64,000 bases of DNA from Diplolepis rosae (Eukaryota; Arthropoda; Insecta; Hymenoptera; Diplolepididae): positions 1,922,001 through 1,986,000 of the forward strand of contig JAPYXD010000680.1 in the NCBI GenBank assembly GCA_030998225.1, written 5' to 3'. The notes under the pieces were generated by a model. It was not told the DNA's origin. It ran no database searches and saw nothing but the letters and a program-made list of their open reading frames with translations. This document shows positions 28,939 through 38,537 of this stretch, in pieces. How positions within the stretch are numbered: the first letter of the stretch is position 1; every line of letters starts with the position of its first letter. Made by a program: the position numbers and the translations under genes.

Positions 28939-31900
28939 ATTCGTTTGATCTCGCGTATTACGCGGCTATTTTTGCATTTATGTCAGTCCTGACGTCCGTT
29001 GAACTCGCGCATTACTTGGCCACCTTACTGAAAATCTGAGTCCGAAGTGCTCGCGCATTACTTGGCCGCATTATTCAGGTCAGAGTCTAAGGACCCTAAG
29101 TGGTAATTATTATTTTTTGACCACTATATACCCCTAAGAATTCGCGCATTACTTGGCCACTCTTTTCAGGTCAGACTGCGTTCAACTCGCGTATTACGCG
29201 CCTATTTTTTGTATTTATAACAGTCCTGACGTCCATTGAACTCGCGCATTACTTGGCCACTTTATATATAAAAATTGTGTACTTATAATTCGCGCATTAC
29301 TTGGCCACATAATTTTAAGCCAGAGTCCGAAGAGCTCGCGCATTACTTGGCCACTTTATATAAAAATTCTGTACTAAGAATTCGCGCATTACTTTGCCAC
29401 CTTATTTAGGTCAGATTTCGTTTGATCTCGCGTATCACGCGGCTATTTTTGCATTTATGTCAGTCCTGACGTCCATTGAACTCGCGAATTACTTGGCCAC
29501 ATAATTTTAAGCCAGAGTCCGAAGAGCTCGCGCATTACTTGGCCACTTTATATAAAAATCCTGTCCTAAAAATTCGCGCATTACTTTGCCTCCTTATTTA
29601 GGTCAGACTTCGTTTGATCTCGCGTATTACGCGGCTGTTTTTGCATTTATATCAGTCCTGACGTCCATTGAACTCGCGCATTACTTGGCCACCTTACTCA
29701 GAATCAGAGTTTGATGTGCTCGCGCATTACTTGGCCACCTTACTCACAATTAGAGTACGAAGTGCTCGCGCATTACTTGGCCGCTTTATTCAGGTCAGAG
29801 TCTAAGGACCCTAAGTGTTAATTATTATTTTTTGGCCACTTTATAAAAATTCTTATACCCCTAAGAATTCGCGCATTACTTGGCCACTCTTTTCAGGTCA
29901 GACTGCGTTCAACTCTCGTTTTACGCGCCTATTTTTGTATTTATATCAGTCCTGACGTCCATTGAACTCGCGAATTACTTGGCCACATAATTTTAAGCCA
30001 GAGTCCGAAGAGCTCGCGCATTACTTGGCCACTTTATATAAAAATCCTGTACTAAGAATTCGCGCATTACTTTGCCACCTTATTTAGGTCAGACTTCGGT
30101 TGATCTCGCGTATTACGCTGCTATTTTTGCATTTATATCAGTCCTGACGTCCATTGAACTCGCGCATTACTTGGCCACCTTACTCAGAATCAGGATCTGA
30201 TGTGCTCGCGCATTACTTGGCCACCTTACTGAAAATCTGAGTCCGAAGAGCTCGCGCATTACTTTGCACCTTATTTAGGTCAGACTTTGTTTGATCTCGC
30301 GTATTACGCGGCTTTTTGTGCATTTATATCAGTCCTGACGTCCATTGATCTCGCGAATTACTTGGCCACATAATTTTAAGCCAGAGTCCGAAGAGCTCGC
30401 GCATTACTTGGCCACTCTTTTCAGGTCAGACTGCGTTCAACTCTCGTATTACGCGCCTATTTTTGTATTTATATCAGTCCTGACGTCCATTGAACTCGCG
30501 CATTACTTGGCCACATAATTTTAAGCCAGAGTCCGAAGAGCTCGCGCATTACTTGGCCACTTTATATTAAAATTCTGTACTAAGAATTCGCGCATTACTT
30601 TGCCACCTTATTTAGGTCAGATTTCGTTTGATCTCGCGTATTACGCGGCTATTTTTGCATTTATGTCAGTCCTGATGTCCGTTGAACTCGCGCATTACTT
30701 GGCCACCTTACTGAAAATCTGAGTCCGAAGTGCTCGCGCATTACTTGGCCGCATTATTCAGGTCAGAGTCTAAGGACCCTAAGTGTTAATTATTATTTTT
30801 TGGCCACTTTATAAAAATTCTTATACCCCTAAGAATTCGCGCATTACTTGGCCACTCTTTTCAGGTCAGACTGCGTTCAACTCGCGTATTACGCGCCTAT
30901 TTTTGTATTTATATCAGTCCTGACGTCCATTGAACTCGCGCATTACTTGGCCACTTTATATATAAAAATTCTGTACTAAGAATTCGCGCATTACTTGGCT
31001 ACATAATTTTAAGCCAGAGTCCGATAAGCTCGCGCATTACTTGGCCACTTTATATAAAAACTCTGTACTAAGAATTCGCGCATTACTTTGCCACCTTATT
31101 TAGGTCAGATTTCGTTTGATCTCGCGTATTACGCGGCTATTTTTGCATTTATATCAGTCCTGACGTCCATTGAACTCGCGAATTACTTGACCACATAATT
31201 TTAAGCCAGAGTCCGAAGAGCTCGCGCATTACTTGGCCACTTTATATAAAAATCCTGTACTAAGAATTCGCGCATTACTTTGCCTCCTTATTTAGGTCAG
31301 ACTTCGGTTGATCTCGCGTATTACGCTGCTATTTTTGTATTTATATCAGTCCTGACGTCCATTGAACTCGCGCATTACTTGGCCACCTTACTCAGAATCA
31401 GGATCTGATGTGCTCGCGCATTACTTGGCCACCTTACTGAAAATCTGAGTCCGAAGAGCTCGCGCATTACTTTGCCACCTTATTTAGGTCAGACTTTGTT
31501 TGATCTCGCGTATTACGCGGCTTTTTGTGCATTTATATCAGTCCTGACGTCCATTGATCTCGCGAATTACTTGGCCACATAATTTTAAGCCAGAGTCCGA
31601 AGAGCTCGCGCATTACTTGGCCACTTTATATAAAAATCCTGTACTAAGAATTCGCGCATTACTTTGCCTCCTTATTTAGGTCAGACTTCGTTTGATCTCG
31701 CGTATTACGCGGCTATTTTTGCATTTATATCAGTCCTGACGTCCATTGAACTCGCGCATTACTTGGCCACCTTACTCAGAATCAGAGTCTGATGTGCTCG
31801 CGCATTACTTGGCCACCTTACTCAGAATTAGAGTCCGAAGTGCTCGCGCATTACTTGGCCATTTTTTATCAGTCTTAGAATCCGTAGTGCTACTGTATTA

Positions 31901-31985
31901 ATTGGCCACTCTATTTAAGTCAGAGTTCGAATAACTCTCGTAATATTTTGCCACTTTACAACAGTCTTATAATCTGAAAAACTCG
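28939..31985. repeat. Satellite array built on CGCGCATTACTTGGCC
   Basis: Roughly sixty units of 45-54 bp. The commonest begins CTCGCGCATTACTTGGCCAC; a second type is CTCGCGTATTACGCGGCTAT followed by CAGTCCTGACGTCCATTGA. The types alternate so that a higher-order period of about 190-245 bases appears (the GACGTCCATTGA unit recurs near 29230, 29470, 29660, 29960, 30150 and onward). The last 120 bases are degenerate. There is no protein-coding frame. Spacers are not unique and units are direct with higher-order structure, so it is satellite and not CRISPR. Confidence 0.92.
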
Positions 31986-32139
31986 GACATCATACTTACA
32001 AACTTAATATTGTATTTTTCCGGGTTCCATTTATTAAGAATGAGAGGTTTCGAAAAACCAGGAAATTAATTTTTCGTGAATTTCCACTTTAGTTGCATTT
32101 TACTTTCTATATCCACAGAAATGTGTACAACTTTTACGA

Positions 32140-32904
32140 CGTCGGGACCGTGTTGAGTGCCTTTCCTTACAGAGTTTTTCGAACATGTGGTGGGTCTTTG
32201 CTTTTGTCGGACGCTTGAGCACATAATAATCTAAATTGCCTGGGACATTAAAATAAGGTTTTACTGTGTATAACCCTTGGTGTTGGAACCTGACCTATCT
32301 GGAGAATGCTTTCTATACACGTCAAACTCTGAACACTAGTCTTCCTAAATACGACTTCTTCCCAAATCAGTTTTCTTTTAGCCATGTGGCAGAGTGGTGG
32401 ACTTACTTTCGTCTGTCATCTCTGCGGCTTCGGAGAAAATACAAAATAAAAATTTTTCCGTACCAATTACATCGTTCTTATTGTTTTAACTTCAGTTTCC
32501 TTTACTTCTGGTGCTCGTGAATGTGTGTGGTTTGCTGTGCGTGCTTTACCAAGGATCCACGTTATATTCTCCATCGTGTTGTTTCTTTCTTTGGTGAAAT
32601 AATTGTGTTTATATATGTGCCCTTGAGAGAGTGCGTTCCGCGGTCGCATTTTTCACGGTTCCTGTGGGAGAGGATTACTCGTTGGAACAGTTTTTGGAAC
32701 GGCCTGGTTCCTTCACACCTAGGAACTCGCTTACCCATAAGTCTTTCCGCATGTTTACTCTATCTTTTTCTAATATCAATAAGCAAAGGAAAAAAAGAAA
32801 AAAACAAAAAATACAATAATTATTAAGTTGCATGTCTTAGTTAATAAATATTTAAAGGTTACTATTAAGCTAATTGGCACTGAAGAGGGCCCCCATTTGT
32901 GGCC
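32140..32904 (+). mobile_element. Penelope-like 3' region, copy 2
   Basis: Diverged relative of 12440-13180 with GAGCACATAATAATC, TGGGACATTA, TGTGTGGTTTGCTGTGCG and GAGTGCGTTCCGCGG in the same order. Frames 32266-32520, 32521-32826 and 32631-32819 are open but share no credible protein with copy 1; I treat the region as untranslated element sequence. Confidence 0.5.
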
Positions 32905-32916
32905 GAAACGTTTGCC
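32876..32916 (+). other. Hammerhead-like core motif, copy 2
   Basis: GGCACTGAAGAGGGCCCCC then TTTGTGGCCGAAACG and TTTGCC, identical to copy 1 over the core. Its GAAAC box is the start of the right inverted arm. Confidence 0.35.
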
Positions 32917-33002
32917 TTTTGTATTTTTTATGTGTTCTATCACTTAATTAAAAAAATAAATCCGTATCAAAACTGACCCCATGCCAAATTAACTATTACA
33001 AA
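32905..33002 (+). repeat. Right inverted arm (98 bp)
   Basis: Begins GAAACGTTTGCCTTTTG and ends ATTAACTATTACAAA; perfect complement of the left arm. Confidence 0.92.
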
Positions 33003-33072
33003 ATTATTATTGTGGGTCAATAAAACATTGAACATGTACGGAAACATGTCACGATATAATCTTACGATTATC

Positions 33073-33503
33073 ATGGAGAATTTTCATCACAAGTAACGAT
33101 ACGATGCAGAGAAGACTCTGCTTTATTCCGCGAAAGCAAAGGAACGCAACAATCGGAACGTTTTTTGATCTGATGTGGGTTTAATTCGTGCGGAACCTAA
33201 TTGTCAAGCTTTTTTACTTTGTTGATTTGACGCAAATGATCCAATATAGTTGGGGTAGAAACATCAAATTTCAGTGCTAACTCGCAAGTAATTTAAGATA
33301 TATCACTCTCTACAATAGCTTTCAGTTCATCATTATTTACTTTGGGTTGGGGTCTTCCATGTGGTTCATTTTCAAGGCTGAAATCCCCAGAAGGAAATTT
33401 TGCAAACCAAAACGATACTGTGCTATGACTAGTTGAACCTTTTCTAAACACACTATTAATTTTACGAGATGACTCCGGTGCTTTGGTTCCACAACGAAAT
33501 TCA
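33073..33503 (-). pseudogene. Mariner transposase, N-terminal half (split by insertion)
   Basis: Minus-strand translation gives STVSFWFAKFPSGDFSLENE, GRPQPKVNNDELKAIVES, ALKFDVSTPTILDHLRQINK and HRIVTCDE, the paired helix-turn-helix region and first catalytic Asp block of mariner transposases. There are in-frame stops (after ESDIS and after KKLDN) and a frameshift at the CDE block. It is truncated at 33503 by the next element. The chain resumes at 28833 on the other side of the insertion. Confidence 0.85.
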
Positions 33504-34825
33504 CACTAAATAAACAGTATAGCTTAGAGAACTATATTTTGGTCCTCAGAACCAAAAAATATTGCTATCAGACCAATTCTACGGTATGGTCGTCAGAACT
33601 ATACGAGTATAGGTGAGAAAGCTATACTGGTATTCCTAAACGTCATATTGCTCTGCGAAAGATACAAGTTCGTTGATATGACAATACGATGTATAGCGAT
33701 CGTAACCAAAATATTATGGCTGTTATAACAATGCATGCGATAGAGTTGTCGCATGTTCTGTAATCCAGAGCTTTAATTATAAATGATAGGAAGTGAAAAA
33801 ATGATGGTCAAATTACTGTAACTATTTTAGTATTATACTAATCTTCGATATATTTTCTTAATCCCCAATCAGTCAATTTTTTCTACACCCACTCGTCCAT
33901 CGCCGTTGTGAATTTCCGCGTGTGATAATAGTATATTACGTGCCTAGGCGCACAATGAGGGTTATTGCGCGACGAGCGACAATGCTCGCAGGATATCGAA
34001 GCCAAGGCGTAGTCGAGGTGTAGCCGAGATGTAGCTAAGGCAAAGCCGAGACTAAGCCGAGACCAAGCCGAGACGAATCGGAGACGCGATCAGTCCTGCG
34101 AACATTGTCGCGAGTCTCGTAATTTCCCGAATTGTGTGCATTGGCACGTATTCTATTTTATGTGACTTCAGTGCGTATACGAGTTTTTATGCGTACACTC
34201 GAATCTAATCTAGTATTGTAGTTGCTTGCGGCGCTAGTCATTACACTTGATATTTCGCGACTAGTCCCGGCCATTTTGATTTTATCGATCTTGTGTAGTA
34301 GTAGCGGATTTTAATAGACGCATGCGCACTTCAAATATACAAGGTTTTGTCAGTAGGGTGCAGTTCAATTTTTACATTACATTCCTCTGTAGCGCAATAC
34401 ACAAAATTGCGCTACTCTTAACTGTAGCGAAAAAACGAGTTTACGCGCCGGAGGCACATAAAACAATACGCGATACACAAAAATGATCTTTCAAACAATA
34501 AAAAAATGATTCAAAGAATTTGATAAACGCTTCGAAAAAACGCCTCGAACAAATGACACTTCTTTCTCATTTCGAGGTTAGAATCGCGTGCATGCGAAGC
34601 AAGGTATAGGTCGCGCGGCAAACCAGTATAGTTGTCTCATCTATACCGCATGGGTCGAGACACTATATATCAGTATAGGTCGAACAGCTATACTTCTATC
34701 GTTGTACGAACGAAATTATAATAGTACGATGGCAAAATACGCATTTCGGTGCGTCATGCATTCAGTTTAGCTTCAGTACCAATATCGTATAGTCACGACA
34801 GGTATTTTGCTGAACTAAAATCGTG
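33504..34825. mobile_element. Relative of the CAGTATAG composite element, right end deleted
   Basis: Left end CACTAAATAAACAGTATAG; it then follows 10085-10105, 10978-11050 and 13270-13790 without the inner insertions, and ends CGTG before TA. It contains a different insertion (33927-34458). It shows the empty sites for the 10107-10977 MITE and, in reverse, the 13420 region shows its own empty site. Confidence 0.7.
33927..34458. mobile_element. TACGTGCCTAGGCG element, copy 2
   Basis: Second copy of the element at 6324-6865, with the internal AAGCCGAGAC minisatellite expanded. It is inserted in GTGTGATAA; the intact site is at about 13417-13430. ATAA occurs on both sides, suggesting a 3-4 base duplication. 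Confidence 0.7.
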
Positions 34826-34842
34826 TACTTTTCTTCCTTATA

Positions 34843-35262
34843 CACGGAGAAACATGGAAATCATAAGAATATGAACGATTACTGAAATAAAAGGAATAAT
34901 TACCAATAAAAGAGAGTATTTAACAGTACGGCAGTCATTCCTAAACTGCATACATCCAGAAAACAGCTTCTTTGAATCAAAGATACATTTCTTTGATATA
35001 CGGTCAAAGTAAAAGTTTCTTGTAATTAAATAAAGTTTTGTTGATTCAAACAAATTTTCTTTAACGTGAACAAATCTATTTCTTTGGGTCAAAGAAAATT
35101 TTTTTGAATTAACAAAACTTGATTATAATTCAAAGAAATTTTTTCTTTGACGGTATATCAAAGAAACTGTTTTCTCAGTGTAACACTCTCTTTTCTCACC
35201 TAGTAGTCATTCCTGGTTTTTAGTAATCATTCATATTATTCTGATCATCATTTTTCTCCGTG
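34843..35262. mobile_element. CACGGAGAAA foldback MITE, paralogue of 4005-4425
   Basis: Same ends, interior and flanks as the first copy, now with a cleaner right end (TTTTTCTCCGTG) and TA on both sides. Confidence 0.7.
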
Positions 35263-35493
35263 TAGAGTAATCTCTAAAATTGAAGATATTTAATGATAAA
35301 TAAATATGATTTTAAATATTATAATATAAGTAACAACAAAAAATTCATTTCGTCTCATCCACATGAAAAACTCAAGTCATAACTTCATTGCGTTCTAAAT
35401 GACTAAAAATGAACAGAAAAATAATCAGAAATTGAAAAATTATCAAAGGATCAAATTTAGGTTCAGAATCTTTCATAATAATTTCAGAAACTC

Positions 35494-36661
35494 ATATCGA
35501 TACCCACGTTCTAATATGTCGTATCCCACAAAATTTGAGAAATTGACTTTTTTTGATAAATGGATTGATAATAATGTTTTACAGCTTATATTAAAATCTT
35601 GTGAGTCAAATTGTTTATTTAATATTTTTAAATAAATATTCTAATATGTCGTATCCCACATGCCGATCTTCACGAATTCTAATATGTCGTATCCCACATC
35701 CATTGGTTAAGTCAGCGCCAGCGATGTGACAGTCAATTTTTATTTTGTGATTAGTCTTAAGTTTATTTTGAGAAATTATTTAATAAAATGAGTAAGAAGG
35801 TAATTACAAATAATATTTTTACAACTCCAATTGAATCTAGAGCATCCGTTAAAACCTCTGTTTGTAGATCGATTAAAAAGAACTAAAAGTAAATGGCAAC
35901 AATTACAGGCGTTAAAAAAGTGTTGCTGAGAGATACACACTGCTTCTATGATAATATAAAATATATTGATGATACTGACTCTGCTTCTGACCAATCTCCA
36001 TCAATAAAAAATTTGGAAGCCGAGAGTAAAAATATAGTTAAGGTAACTGAAAAGACTAAGAGTAAGAAACGAAAAGCTAATCAAGTTAATCTTGGTGTTA
36101 AAAGCAAAGTACTGCGTACTAATAATAGTTTTAAAAAACCTGAAGATAATTATATTAATTATAAAGAAAATTGTGATAATACCAGACGAAAGTGGACAAG
36201 AAATTTTCAACAATCTCAGCAAGAAAATGTACCTCAAGTAAAAAAAAAAAAAATTAAGAGTACTTAAAATGAAAAAAAAATGTTTTAAGCAATATTAAAG
36301 ATAGTAAAAATAAAATGTATCAATAATGTTATATTATAATAATTATGAATTAAACCATACAAAATAAGAGAGAAAAATGTTACGTATGGGATGAAACAAT
36401 ATTTAATTATAAAACGACTAAATCAATTTTCTTTCTAAAATACATTTTAATTTTTTCTTCTTGCGTAACCTACATAAATACCATAAAATTTATTTAAATA
36501 ATTTTTTTTTGCTGTAATTATTATTATTTATGCATTTTTATGAACATATAAAACAAAAATTTGTTTACATTTATTTATTTGTGCTAGCAAGACGTTTTTA
36601 TCGTTTCCTGAAAAATTTTCCAAATGTGGGATACGACATATTAGAACGTGGGTATCGATAT
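35494..36661. mobile_element. 1.17-kb DNA element with perfect 37-bp terminal inverted repeats
   Basis: Left end ATATCGATACCCACGTTC and continuing to ATGTCGTATCCCACA; the right end is the exact inverse. The word TTCTAATATGTCGTATCCCA recurs twice more inside the left end (about 35638 and 35677), like a transposase-binding array. It encloses a lysine-rich reading frame (35893-36267). Gene I lacks the insertion at the paralogous place (about 4660-4760). The superfamily is not recognised. Confidence 0.8.
35893..36267 (+). CDS. Lysine-rich hypothetical protein of the 35494-36661 element, probably decayed
   Basis: 124 codons from ATG 35893. The start reads TGVKKVLLRDTHCFYDNIKY, then an acidic stretch (DDTDSASDQSPS) and basic clusters (KTKSKKRKANQ, VKKKKIKS) of nuclear-localisation type. 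Upstream, the +1 frame carries a plausible continuation (HPLKPLFVDRLKRTKSKW) that would join at the AAAAAA run near 35918, and a separate ATG (35788) in the same frame meets two stops first. I suspect a frameshifted remnant of a larger protein encoded by the element. Family unknown. Confidence 0.4.
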   Translation: MATITGVKKVLLRDTHCFYDNIKYIDDTDSASDQSPSIKNLEAESKNIVKVTEKTKSKKRKANQVNLGVKSKVLRTNNSFKKPEDNYINYKENCDNTRRKWTRNFQQSQQENVPQVKKKKIKST

Positions 36662-36716
36662 ATAATATATATAAGTCTAGTTGAAGAAATAAGTACCGTA
36701 ATTTCTGCAAATATTA

Positions 36717-36904
36717 CACTGAGAAAAAAATGCTATTGAATCAAAAGCATTTCTTTCCAAAAGCATGTATACTATTAATTCATTAAAATACACTACAAGA
36801 ACCAATAAATATGTTACTAATTATATAGCATATTGATTTGAATCCATGATATACATGCTTTTGGAAAAAAATGCTTTTAATTCAATAGCATTTTTTTCTC
36901 AGTG
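36717..36904. mobile_element. 188-bp CACTGAG MITE, copy 2
   Basis: Same family as 5411-5598 in the opposite orientation, TA on both sides; the gene I flank near 4795 (AATGTTACAAATC) is the empty site. Confidence 0.82.
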
Positions 36905-37594
36905 TACGAATCTTTACGTATGTATGAGACCACAGTTCCTTTAAATGTGAACTTAATCTAAAAGAAGTAAAATTTTTTACAGATCCTATAATTTCAAGGT
37001 CTGAAAAGGGCAATGCAAAACTTAGCTGTTTTTAAATTCATTCCTTTCTTCTGTATAATACGTCAAAATTATTAATTATTTTAAACATGAAAGAGTCAGG
37101 AAATTTCTATCAATTTTTCGTTACCAATAATGAAATAAGAAGTGAATATCGGTTCTTCGTGAATTATTACAAATAATTAAGATATGTATTGTAAATTAGG
37201 GATGTTCGAATCTTCAAAAAAAAACGATTCTTGAATCGAATCTGAACTGAATAAAAGAGAATCGATTCACGTAAAAACCAAAACAAAAGAATCGATTGTA
37301 AAAAATCGAAATTTTTTAAACTTCTGCATTTCTCTTGTAAATATTTTTTTGATACTTCATTATTTCTTTTGCAATCCTTGGTTTAGTCGTCTTTCCCAAA
37401 TGAAAGCACAAGAATCTATTCGTAAAAAATATTTATTTTCTTACAGCTATAAATTCATAATATCGATATCCCTGGCGAAAGTATCGGATAGGAGTTCATT
37501 CTGAGCCAATCAGAACTATTCTGACTCATTCCGATACTTGTATCCGAGCCAATGCGAATCGTTCCGAACCAATATGAAAAAAGCTTTGTATCTC

Positions 37595-37865
37595 GTTTGA
37601 TGAAAAACGGTCAAAAATCGATCCGACCTGATCCGATTTAATTCGAGGCAACAATCCGAACCGATCCGAAACCAAGTTTTCAATCCGAATCCATCCGAGC
37701 TTGGATGATTCCAAACCGAATTTTCAATTAGAACTAATCTGAATCATTCCAACCTTGGATTCATTCGGATTGATATTGATTGGAAACTTGGTTTCGGATT
37801 GTTTCAGGTTGTCGTCTCGGATCAAATCAGATTAAGTCGGATCGATTTTTGATCGTCTTTCAAAT
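37595..37865. repeat. Foldback rich in GATCCGA / TCGGATC words
   Basis: AAAAATCGATCCGACCTGAT at the left pairs imperfectly with the inverse at the right (ATTAAGTCGGATCGATTTTT), with CCGAAACCAAGTTT / AACTTGGTTTCGG nearer the centre. It lies in the spacer upstream of gene II. The - strand frame 37526-37714 is part of it. Confidence 0.55.
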
Positions 37866-38479
37866 TCAGAACAGAAAATTTGTTAATTTTTTAAGTATCA
37901 CATGCCCTTGAAAACTTTGATTGTTTCCGGAAAAAAAGATAAATAAAGATATTAGGTTAGGTGAAGCTATGTTCGAAATTAAACAAAAAGTGTAATAATG
38001 CGACAGTAGCAAACAGACCTAAATTTTGTTCAATTGTTGTTTGCTTAACAGTTTCAACACACAAAATCCATCACCAGCAAAGATCAATTTTTGTAAGCAC
38101 AGAAGGCGTTAAACATTAAGTAAAACGCAGGAAGACTGTGATGAAAATGAGAAAATATTTATCGTGCAGTTATATATTCTACAAAAATGAGCTTTGAACG
38201 ATGAAAATGTAACAAAGTGCAAATTTAATCAAAAAATGTATGTAATATTGATTCAAATAACTCTATACCTAACAATGTTGGATTTTAATTAGGTTAATTA
38301 ATATGGCTGCCTTAGGGTGCTTTCATACCTACTTTGCATGCAGACGGAAAATATTATATTATCTATCTCTATCACGTGTCTTTTTAATAAATTTTTTTTT
38401 CACTCTAGCACAGTGTCTCATAAGCTGACGTGAAGTTCTGTGCCACGTGTTGCTTTAAAGTTTTCTTCAGTTTGTTGAA

Positions 38480-38537
38480 ATGTCACTTATCACCAATATT
38501 TCATTCATTTTTTTAATTGCTTCTATTCAAAATATTG
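38480..38537 (+). CDS. Gene II exon 1: signal peptide
   Basis: Encodes MSLITNISFIFLIASIQNI plus one base; donor G|GTAAGT, phase 1. The preceding leader is shared with gene I and includes a CACGTG E-box-like word (GCCACGTGTT) that gene I lacks, and TTCAGTTTG, a weak initiator-like match. Confidence 0.85.

Larger units (their letters stand above)
28822..33072. mobile_element. Penelope-like element carrying a satellite array, inserted in a mariner pseudogene
   Basis: The 12-base word CTTACGATTATC at 28822-28833 recurs at 33061-33072 and is single in the reconstructed mariner reading, so 28834-33060 is an insertion with a 12-bp target duplication. It has perfect inverted 98-bp arms (28841-28938, 32905-33002), a satellite array (28939-31985) and a 3' region related to 12440-13280. 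The duplication length, terminal arm inversion and hammerhead-like motif suit Penelope-like retroelements; no reverse transcriptase or GIY-YIG frame is present. Confidence 0.65.

Noticed and set aside
28939..31985. Direct repeats resembling a CRISPR array
   Set aside because: Spacers are themselves repeated in a higher-order pattern, the DNA is from a eukaryote with spliced genes, and no cas genes are present.
28841..33002. Interpretation of the 98-bp arms as terminal repeats of a DNA transposon
   Set aside because: The target duplication lies outside the arms by 7 and 58 bases, is 12 bp long, and one arm stops within the Penelope-type motif; a retroelement with inverted terminal copy fits better.
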